64,000 bases of DNA from Campylobacter armoricus. Lineage in GTDB: Bacteria > Campylobacterota > Campylobacteria > Campylobacterales > Campylobacteraceae. The stretch lies in the NCBI RefSeq assembly GCF_013372105.1, contig NZ_CP053825.1, forward strand, positions 992,001-1,056,000, read 5' to 3'. The translations under genes were made by a program, and so were the position numbers. Below the pieces are notes generated by a model that was not told the origin of the DNA, made no database searches, and was given only the letters and a program-made list of their open reading frames with translations. This document shows positions 57,561 to 64,000 of this stretch, piece after piece (the stretch's first letter is position 1; each line of letters begins with the position of its first letter).

Positions 57561-59620
57561 GTTTTTTTGAAGATTTAAACGATAGCCAAAAAGAAGCTAT
57601 TATGCACATTGATGGGGCTATGCTTATACTAGCAGGTGCAGGCAGTGGAAAAACTAAAACCATTACCACTAGACTTGCTTATTTGATTGATCATGTGGGC
57701 ATTCCTGCGCAAAATACCCTTACACTAACCTTTACAAACAAAGCTGCTAATGTAATGAAGACAAGAGCCTTGGCTCTTTTACAAAATCAAAGTTTGCATA
57801 ATCCGCTTTTATGTACTTTTCACAAATTTGGCTTATTGTTTTTAAGATTATATAGTGAAAGAATTTCAAGGGCAAATAATTTTGTCATTATTGATACAGA
57901 TGATAAAAAGAAAATTTTAAAAGATTTAGCTAGTGAAAATTTAAAAAGCTCATTAGCTAGTATCGGAGCTTATATTTCAAATTTTAAAAATCAAAGTAAA
58001 AGTGCTGAAGAAATTCGCAAAGAATTAGACTTTTTAAAAGATGAAAAAAATAAAAATTATGAAGAAATCATTCATATTTATGAGCAATATGAACATTTTT
58101 TAAAGCAAAATAATTTTATGGATTTTGATGATTTACTAATGCTTACTAATAAAATTTTAGAAGATGAAAATTTTGCCAAAGAGCAAAGCCAAAAATATAA
58201 TTACATTACAGTAGATGAGTATCAAGATACTAATACTTTGCAATATCAAATTCTAAAAAAACTTTGCTCAGCTCATGAAAATATCTGCGTAGTGGGTGAT
58301 GATGATCAAAGCATTTATGGATGGCGTGGGGCTAAGATAGAAAATATCTTAAATTTTAAAGAGCAATTTCATAATGTAAAACTAGTCAAACTAGAGCAAA
58401 ATTACCGCTCAACAAGCGCTATTTTGCAAGCTGCAAATGAACTTATAGAGCATAATAGAAAAAGATTAGGAAAAACTTTAATCTGCACCAAAGATAAGGG
58501 TGAAGAAATAACAATTTTACAAAATGATGATGAAAAAATTGAAAGTTTTAAGGTTGCTAGAGAGGTTTCAAAGCTTTTAAATTCAGGAATTAATCCTGGT
58601 GAAATAGCCATACTTTATAGAGTAAATGCACTATCTCGCGCTCTTGAAGAAGCTTTTAGTAAAGAAAAAATTCCTTTTAAGTTACTAAGCGGAATTCGTT
58701 TTTATGAAAGAGCTGAAATTAAAGATATTATTTCATATTTAAGATTGCTTTCAAATTTAAATGATGATTATTCTTTTAAACGCATCATTAATCGTCCTAA
58801 AAGAAATTTTGGCAACGCGAGTTTAGAAAAATTAGAAAACTACGCTAAAGAAAACCATTTATCTTTATTTGAAAGCTTATGTGTTTTACAAGGAAGTGGA
58901 TTTTTTAGCAAAAAAACAGATAATGAAATAGAAAAATTTATATTAAGTATGCATAAAATCAAAGAAAAAAATAATTTACTTGCAATGATTTTAGCTTTAG
59001 AAGATGAGTTTAAAATAAAAGAATTCTATAAAGACAATCCAGAAGGCGAAGATAAGCTTTTAAACATAGATGAACTTTATGCAAATTTAAAAGATAAAAT
59101 TTCCCATGGAAACTATAATAGTTTAGACGATATTTTGAATGAAATTTCATTATTAAACGAACAAGATGGACTTGATAAAGAAAGTATTTGCATTATGAGT
59201 ATTCACGCTAGCAAAGGACTTGAATTTGATCATGTTTTTATTATAGGCTTAGAAGAAGGATTTTTTCCATTAACTAGCGACACAAGCAATATAGAAGAAG
59301 AACGCAGACTTGCTTATGTAGCTATTACAAGAGCAAAGAAAAAGCTTTATTTAAGTTATGCAAATTCTAGATTTTATAAAGGGAGTCGCACAAGATTAGA
59401 AAAAAGTAGATTTTTTGGCGAAAGCAATGTAATGAAAAAAGAACTAACACTAGATTATCAAAGAAATTCTTACAAAAAAGGGGATTTAATTAAACATAAA
59501 ATTTTTGGTATAGGCAGGGTTACTAGTGTAAGTAAAATAGGAAATGAAGAAAAACTCACCATTAATTTTGGAGGCATAGAGAGAATGATAATGTCAAGTT
59601 TTGTGGAAAAAGCTATATGA
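57557..59620 (+). CDS. uvrD: UvrD/Rep/PcrA-family DNA helicase
   Basis: A superfamily 1A helicase of 687 residues. Motif [21 protein letters not shown] (24-43), motif [15 protein letters not shown], motif [19 protein letters not shown], then [30 protein letters not shown] and [15 protein letters not shown]. The C-terminal tail ([13 protein letters not shown]) is the RNA polymerase-binding Tudor-like segment of the PcrA/UvrD type. It unwinds DNA in repair or replication restart. UvrD and Rep cannot be cleanly separated here. Confidence 0.94.
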   Translation: MSFFEDLNDSQKEAIMHIDGAMLILAGAGSGKTKTITTRLAYLIDHVGIPAQNTLTLTFTNKAANVMKTRALALLQNQSLHNPLLCTFHKFGLLFLRLYSERISRANNFVIIDTDDKKKILKDLASENLKSSLASIGAYISNFKNQSKSAEEIRKELDFLKDEKNKNYEEIIHIYEQYEHFLKQNNFMDFDDLLMLTNKILEDENFAKEQSQKYNYITVDEYQDTNTLQYQILKKLCSAHENICVVGDDDQSIYGWRGAKIENILNFKEQFHNVKLVKLEQNYRSTSAILQAANELIEHNRKRLGKTLICTKDKGEEITILQNDDEKIESFKVAREVSKLLNSGINPGEIAILYRVNALSRALEEAFSKEKIPFKLLSGIRFYERAEIKDIISYLRLLSNLNDDYSFKRIINRPKRNFGNASLEKLENYAKENHLSLFESLCVLQGSGFFSKKTDNEIEKFILSMHKIKEKNNLLAMILALEDEFKIKEFYKDNPEGEDKLLNIDELYANLKDKISHGNYNSLDDILNEISLLNEQDGLDKESICIMSIHASKGLEFDHVFIIGLEEGFFPLTSDTSNIEEERRLAYVAITRAKKKLYLSYANSRFYKGSRTRLEKSRFFGESNVMKKELTLDYQRNSYKKGDLIKHKIFGIGRVTSVSKIGNEEKLTINFGGIERMIMSSFVEKAI

Positions 59621-60435
59621 ATAAACTCTTTGTAGCTTACAAACCAAGCGGTATGAGTTCTAATACTTTCCTAAGCAAACTCAAAAAAAAATATAAAAAT
59701 AAAAAAGCAGGTTTTTCAGGAACACTTGATCCTTTTGCAAAAGGAGTTTTGTTAATAGCATTTGGACAATATACAAAATTATTCCGTTTTTTTGATAAAA
59801 ATCCAAAAATTTACAAAGCAACACTTTGGTTTGGTGTGCATTCTTTAAGCCTTGATAATCAAAATATCAAAGAAATTACTCTCACATATACTTTTGATAA
59901 AGAAAAACTAGAACAAATCAAAAATGAGCTTTTAGGAAAAATTACCTACACACCACCCGCATATTGTGCAAAAAAAATAGATGGCATAAGATCTTATGAA
60001 TTAGCTAAAAAAGGATATGAAGTAAATTTAAAGCCATGCATTATGGAAGTTTTTTATACCAAAATTTTACACTATAATCATCCATTTTTAACTATAGAAA
60101 TTGCAGTAAGCGAAGGCTCTTACATACGCTCATATTGTGAATTATTTGCTAGAAAACTTGGTATTAATGCAACTTTAAGCTCACTAGAGCGTTTAAGCGA
60201 GGGAAAGTTTTTTTATGAAAACGAAAAAAAATTAAATCCTTTAGCTTTTTTAAATATTAAAAAAAATACGATAAAATATCCCTATAAATTATACAATGGA
60301 CAAAAAATATTTTTGGACGATTTAGAATTCCAAGAAGAAGGTAGCTATATTTTAGAAGAAAAAGATTTTTTTTCTATCATTTCTATCCAAGATAATCAAG
60401 TGCAATATTATTTAAACAAGGTATTAAAATGTTAA
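59617..60435 (+). CDS. truB: tRNA pseudouridine-55 synthase
   Basis: TruB modifies U55 in the T-loop of tRNA. The 272 residues have [12 protein letters not shown] and the catalytic block [20 protein letters not shown] (Asp in GTLDP). [19 protein letters not shown] and [15 protein letters not shown] follow. It overlaps the helicase gene by four bases and csrA by seven. Confidence 0.96.
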   Translation: MNKLFVAYKPSGMSSNTFLSKLKKKYKNKKAGFSGTLDPFAKGVLLIAFGQYTKLFRFFDKNPKIYKATLWFGVHSLSLDNQNIKEITLTYTFDKEKLEQIKNELLGKITYTPPAYCAKKIDGIRSYELAKKGYEVNLKPCIMEVFYTKILHYNHPFLTIEIAVSEGSYIRSYCELFARKLGINATLSSLERLSEGKFFYENEKKLNPLAFLNIKKNTIKYPYKLYNGQKIFLDDLEFQEEGSYILEEKDFFSIISIQDNQVQYYLNKVLKC

Positions 60436-60656
60436 TTTTATCAAGAAAAGAAAATGAAAGTATAAAAATCGGAGATGATATAGAAATAAAAGTAGTTCAA
60501 ACGGGTAAAGGTTATGCTAAAATAGGTATTGAAGCCCCAAAGTCTTTGATGATACTACGCAAAGAACTTATCGAGCAAGTAAAAAGTGAAAATTTACATG
60601 CAATTAGCGATGAAACGATAAAACTTGATGATCTGAGTAAAAAGCTTAAAAAATGA
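60429..60656 (+). CDS. csrA: Carbon storage regulator CsrA
   Basis: CsrA is a small dimeric RNA-binding repressor of translation, recognising GGA in leader hairpins. In Campylobacter it controls flagellin synthesis and is antagonised by FliW. The 75 residues start [20 protein letters not shown], with the conserved RKELIEQVK near the end of the core. Its start lies inside truB, and its stop overlaps ispE. Confidence 0.97.
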   Translation: MLILSRKENESIKIGDDIEIKVVQTGKGYAKIGIEAPKSLMILRKELIEQVKSENLHAISDETIKLDDLSKKLKK

Positions 60657-61405
60657 AAGCTTACGCAAAAGCTAATATTTTTTTAAAAATCACAGGGATT
60701 GATTCAAGATCTTATCATTTACTACAATCGCGTTTTGTTTTATTAAAAAATATTTTTGATGAATTAGAATTTAGCAGTGAAAAAACTAAAGATGGTTTTG
60801 AAATTATAGGAAATTTTACACAAGATACCATCATACACAAAACTTATAAAGAATTAGAAATTTTAGGATTTTCAAATGAGTTAAATGAGTTTTTTAAAAA
60901 CAAAAGCTTAAAACTTATTAAAAATATCCCTATAGGCGGAGGGCTTGGGGGAAGCAGTACCGATGCAGTGGCGTTTTTGCTTATGATAAATGAGACTTTA
61001 AATTTAAAATTATCAAAAAAGCAACTTGAGCAAATTTGCCAAAAACTTGGCTCTGATTTAATCTTTTTTTTAAGTGGATATGGTAGTGCAAATGTTAGCG
61101 GTTGTGGTGAAATAGTTGAAAATTTTGAAGATGATTTTAATGAATTAAAATTTATTTTTCCAAATTTTGAATGCTCAAGCGCTAAAGTTTATCAAGCATT
61201 TGATAGGAGTAAATACGATTTACAAGCTAATATAAAATTAGCCAAAACACTCAAAACACTCAAAATAAGCGAAATTTTAGAGTTCAAAAATACTGATTTA
61301 AACGACTTATTTGTTCCTTGTGTAAAAATTTATCCTAAAATGCAAACTTTTCTTGATGAGGCTTATTTTTTAAGTGGAAGTGGAAGTGGAGTTTTTAAGG
61401 TTTAA
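60653..61405 (+). CDS. ispE: 4-diphosphocytidyl-2-C-methyl-D-erythritol kinase
   Basis: IspE phosphorylates CDP-methylerythritol in the MEP isoprenoid pathway. The 250-residue GHMP kinase includes [16 protein letters not shown] (motif 1), the ATP-binding [20 protein letters not shown] and the C-terminal [11 protein letters not shown]. It is shorter than in E. coli (283). It is coupled to csrA (ATGA). Confidence 0.95.
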   Translation: MKAYAKANIFLKITGIDSRSYHLLQSRFVLLKNIFDELEFSSEKTKDGFEIIGNFTQDTIIHKTYKELEILGFSNELNEFFKNKSLKLIKNIPIGGGLGGSSTDAVAFLLMINETLNLKLSKKQLEQICQKLGSDLIFFLSGYGSANVSGCGEIVENFEDDFNELKFIFPNFECSSAKVYQAFDRSKYDLQANIKLAKTLKTLKISEILEFKNTDLNDLFVPCVKIYPKMQTFLDEAYFLSGSGSGVFKV

Positions 61406-61407
61406 TA

Positions 61408-61863
61408 ATGAAAAAAACTATCGTAAAAAATAAAAAAGCTTTTTTTGATTATGAAATTTTAGAAAAATTTGAAGCGGGTATTGTTTTAAAAGGCTCTGAA
61501 GTAGTAGCACTAAGAGCTTTTAGAGCTAACTTAAAAGATTCTTTTATTCGTATTATCAAGGGTGAAATTTTCTTGCTTAATGCTCATATTTCTCATCTTA
61601 GTACAACGCATTCTTTTTACAAGCATGATGAAAAGGGTGCTAGAAAACTTTTAATGCATAAAAAACAAATCGATAAACTTTTTGGAAAAATCAGTATCCA
61701 AGGTTTTACTATAGTTCCTTTAGAATTTTATTTTAATGAAAAAAATAAAGTTAAAGTTTTAATAGCACTTGCTAAAGGTAAAAATTTACATGATAAAAGA
61801 GAAAGTTTAAAGAAAAAACAAGCAGATCTCGAAGCAAGAGCTGCTATAAAAAATCATTTTTAA
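61408..61863 (+). CDS. smpB: SsrA-binding protein SmpB
   Basis: SmpB pairs with tmRNA to rescue stalled ribosomes and tag the nascent chain for proteolysis. The 151 residues have [40 protein letters not shown], the short basic helix [15 protein letters not shown] near the C terminus and the HDKR motif. The tmRNA gene itself (ssrA) is not in the window. Genes for an SspB-like protein, ClpS and ClpA lie in the same run. Confidence 0.97.
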   Translation: MKKTIVKNKKAFFDYEILEKFEAGIVLKGSEVVALRAFRANLKDSFIRIIKGEIFLLNAHISHLSTTHSFYKHDEKGARKLLMHKKQIDKLFGKISIQGFTIVPLEFYFNEKNKVKVLIALAKGKNLHDKRESLKKKQADLEARAAIKNHF

Positions 61864-61872
61864 AGGAAAATT

Positions 61873-62490
61873 ATGAAAAAAACTACTTATTTATTTTTAA
61901 CTTTTATTTTTGCACTTTTTATTAGCGCTTGTTCTAGTGAAGAAAAAATCGAAAATGATTTTATTTTTGCAGAATACAAAATGGGTGATGAAATCCTTTT
62001 AAAAAGCATAAATGGTGGAGAAAAGACATTAATTAGAACTCAAAATGGTTTTATTGTAAAAGGAGAAGAAAATAAAATTTTAATGTTTGATTTTTTTGGA
62101 ACCTTTTGCACCCCGTGTCAAGAAGAAGCACCACATCTTACTAATTTATGGCAAAAAAATAAAGAAAATTTTACAATCATAGGGCTTAGTCATTTTGAAA
62201 ATGTCAGCGATCAAGCTGTAAAAGATTTTGCAATAAAATATGGCGCATATTATTTTCTAAGTAATTCCAAAGAAAATGATAGGATTGTAGCACAAGCATT
62301 AAAAGATATTAATTATCAAAATATGGAACAATTGCCTTTTAAAGTGGTTTTGAAAAATGGAATTTATCAAGACTTAACAGATTTTTGGAATAAGGATTCA
62401 AAAAATTATGTGAAATATTATCTTGGAAAAATTTCTATCCAAACTATGCAAGAAGATATTGCTAGGATAATCAATGAATCTAAAAAATGA
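61873..62490 (+). CDS. TlpA-like thioredoxin-fold lipoprotein
   Basis: The 205-residue protein has a signal peptide MKKTTYLFLTFIFALFISAC with the lipobox FISAC (Cys20), so it is membrane-anchored in the periplasm. A thioredoxin domain follows with the active site FGTFCTPCQEEAPHL (CTPC, about residues 81-84). It probably reduces or oxidises a periplasmic disulphide, as in cytochrome c maturation or stress defence. The exact partner is unknown. It overlaps clpS by 17 bases. Confidence 0.88.
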   Translation: MKKTTYLFLTFIFALFISACSSEEKIENDFIFAEYKMGDEILLKSINGGEKTLIRTQNGFIVKGEENKILMFDFFGTFCTPCQEEAPHLTNLWQKNKENFTIIGLSHFENVSDQAVKDFAIKYGAYYFLSNSKENDRIVAQALKDINYQNMEQLPFKVVLKNGIYQDLTDFWNKDSKNYVKYYLGKISIQTMQEDIARIINESKK

Positions 62491-62767
62491 AATTTTAGAA
62501 CAACAAAAATTAGCAGAACCCAAAATGTTTAAAGTTTTGCTTTTAAATGATGATATAACCACTATGGACTTTGTAATAGAAGTTTTAATGAATATATTTC
62601 ATCATGATTTTGAAAAAGCAAGTATGATAATGCTTGAAATTCACCACCAAGGAAGTGGTGTTTGTGGCGTATATACAGAAGAAATTGCACTTAGCAAAAA
62701 ACAACAAGTTGATATAGCTGCAAAAAACAATAATTTTCCACTCCAAACAAGGATAGAAGAACAATGA
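62474..62767 (+). CDS. clpS: ClpS adaptor of ClpAP (N-degron recognin)
   Basis: ClpS hands N-degron proteins to ClpAP. The 97 residues are FKVLLLNDDITTMDFVIEVL followed by HHDFEKASMIMLEIHHQGSG and VCGVYTEEIAL. The binding pocket residues (Asn-Asp pair, Met, and His of the EIHH block) are retained. Its stop codon overlaps the clpA ATG. Confidence 0.96.
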   Translation: MNLKNEILEQQKLAEPKMFKVLLLNDDITTMDFVIEVLMNIFHHDFEKASMIMLEIHHQGSGVCGVYTEEIALSKKQQVDIAAKNNNFPLQTRIEEQ

Positions 62768-64000
62768 AATATAAAGAATTGATTGATTCGTTTATACCAA
62801 ATGCAAGACATTTAAGCTTTATCAATCATCACGAATTTATCACTTGCGAACATTTACTTTTTGCATTAGTTAAACTAAGCAATGATTTTAAAAATTTACT
62901 TGAAGAAATCGGAGATGGAGATTTACAAGGCTTTGAAAACGATCTAAAAAACTATCTAGCAAAAAATAATGAGATTTTAAAAAAAGAAATAGAACCTATT
63001 TTTTCTGTAATCTTAGAAAATATATTACACAAATTAAATGCAAAAAAACAAACAAGTGTAGTTGATTTCATCATTGCACTTTGCAAAGAAGAAAAAGCTT
63101 ATTCTTGCAATATTTTAAAAAAACATTTAATCGAAGAAGAAAAATTACAAGAATTACTACAAAGTGCAGAATTTGAAAATCTAAAAACCCACACTACCGA
63201 GCTAGTTGAACTTGCAAAAAAAGGTAAAATAGATCCTGTTATAGGTAGAAGATTTGAATTAGAAAGAATGATGCAAATTTTAAGCAGACGCAAAAAAAAC
63301 AATCCTATCTTAGTAGGCGAACCAGGAGTTGGAAAAAGTGCGGTTATAGAAGGATTAGCATTAGCTATAGCAGAAGAAAAAGTTCCTAAACATTTAAAAA
63401 ATTCAAAAATTTATAGTCTTGATATGGCAAGTTTGCTCTCTGGTACAAAATATAGAGGCGATTTTGAAAAAAGACTAAAAGATATTATTAAAGAGTTAGA
63501 AAATATCCCTAATGCTATTTTGTTTATAGATGAAATTCACACCATAGTAGGAACTGGTGCAAGCAATGAAAGCCATGCAGATATGTCAAATTTATTAAAA
63601 CCTGCATTAAGCAATGGAAATATAAAATGCATAGGTGCAACTACTTTTATAGAGTATAAAAATACTTTTGATAAAAACAAAGCTTTAAGTAGAAGATTTG
63701 CTAAAATTGACATAGATGAACCAAGCGAAGAAGAATGTTTTTTAATCTTGCAAGGTCTAAAAAGTAAATATGAAAATTTTCATAAAATCAAACTAAATGA
63801 TGAAATTTTACAAACGAGTATAAAACTTGCAAAACAATTTTTACATGATAAATTCTTACCAGATAGCGCGATTGATTTAATTGATGAACTAGGTGCAAGT
63901 TTTGCTTTAGAAGATAAAAAAAGTAAAAAAATAGTAAAAATAAAAGATTTAGAAAACACTTTAGCTAGAATGACACATTCTCATAAAATTTACGAAAGCG
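62764..64000 (+). CDS. clpA: ATP-dependent Clp protease ATP-binding subunit ClpA, 5' part
   Basis: The gene runs off the window end after 412 codons. ATG 62764 overlaps the clpS stop (ATGA). The N domain (1-140: MKYKELIDSFIPNARHLSFI, HEFITCEHLLFALVKL) is followed by the first AAA+ module: DPVIGRRFELERMMQILSRR, Walker A LVGEPGVGKSAVIEG, YRGDFEKRLKDII, Walker B ILFIDEIHTIVGTG, sensor ATTFIEYKNTFDKNKALSRR. ClpA unfolds substrates for ClpP. The ClpP-binding loop and second AAA+ module lie beyond the window. Confidence 0.96.
   Translation, partial: MKYKELIDSFIPNARHLSFINHHEFITCEHLLFALVKLSNDFKNLLEEIGDGDLQGFENDLKNYLAKNNEILKKEIEPIFSVILENILHKLNAKKQTSVVDFIIALCKEEKAYSCNILKKHLIEEEKLQELLQSAEFENLKTHTTELVELAKKGKIDPVIGRRFELERMMQILSRRKKNNPILVGEPGVGKSAVIEGLALAIAEEKVPKHLKNSKIYSLDMASLLSGTKYRGDFEKRLKDIIKELENIPNAILFIDEIHTIVGTGASNESHADMSNLLKPALSNGNIKCIGATTFIEYKNTFDKNKALSRRFAKIDIDEPSEEECFLILQGLKSKYENFHKIKLNDEILQTSIKLAKQFLHDKFLPDSAIDLIDELGASFALEDKKSKKIVKIKDLENTLARMTHSHKIYES

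Overview
The window is AT-rich chromosomal DNA from a thermotolerant Campylobacter. The flagellar, chemotaxis and secretion genes, the Campylobacter-type gene neighbourhoods (kdtA/zinc-ribbon/Nif3/glyQ, mfd/bactofilin/M23/folC, secD/secF/yajC, clpS/clpA) and the one long homopolymeric C tract all fit. From memory of C. jejuni gene order, several C. jejuni blocks occur here joined differently, so a relative such as the C. lari group is likelier than C. jejuni itself. The species call is inference. I found no rRNA, tRNA, CRISPR array, insertion sequence or prophage.

Layout. 1-767 is the 3' end of an autotransporter beta-barrel. 814-13602 is one long minus-strand series: cheZ, a U32 peptidase, purE, a DUF3972-type protein, glyQ, Nif3, an HP0958-like zinc ribbon, waaA, a pseudouridine synthase, ffh, rpsP, khpA, rimM, trmD, rplS, a frameshifted cupin gene, class II DAHP synthase and an ArsC-like protein. 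glnA (13816-15246) diverges from it. 15274-20929 is again minus strand: purU, cca, two small proteins, an MFS transporter with a coupled 57-residue membrane protein, and flgG with flgG2 behind a sigma-54 promoter. rpoD (plus) then meets ppk, dnaQ-like and rpe (minus). rpmB, a K+ channel-like protein, a DUF465 protein and a cytoplasmic TlpD-like chemoreceptor follow on the plus strand, with an 11-C tract just before the receptor's ribosome binding site. 29700-33847 (minus) holds groES-groEL under a near-ideal sigma-70 promoter and a CIRCE operator, followed by a GmrSD-like DUF262/DUF1524 protein and a NUDIX hydrolase. After an AsmA-like protein (plus) comes a dense minus-strand block, 36584-50653: hpf, a MagIII-like glycosylase, mfd, bactofilin, M23 peptidase, folC, a degenerate GGDEF protein, lptE, leuS, a small membrane protein, secF, secD and yajC. 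lnt overlaps yajC head to head. metK is minus, and from 53282 to the end there is a tight plus-strand run: sstT, pyrB, pepF, an SspB-like protein, a UvrD/Rep helicase, truB, csrA, ispE, smpB, a thioredoxin-like lipoprotein, clpS and clpA (cut by the window end).

Most of this is core housekeeping. The points I would look at first are: (1) the 148-residue protein at 57114-57560, which looks like a divergent SspB adaptor in the same gene run as smpB, clpS and clpA; (2) the C11 tract in the chemoreceptor leader; (3) the solitary DUF262/DUF1524 defence-type gene downstream of groEL; (4) a cupin gene broken by one base at an A6 run; and (5) paired palindromes between cheZ and glnA. I see no convincing multi-gene undescribed system. 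The SspB-like/SmpB/ClpS/ClpA grouping is the nearest to one.
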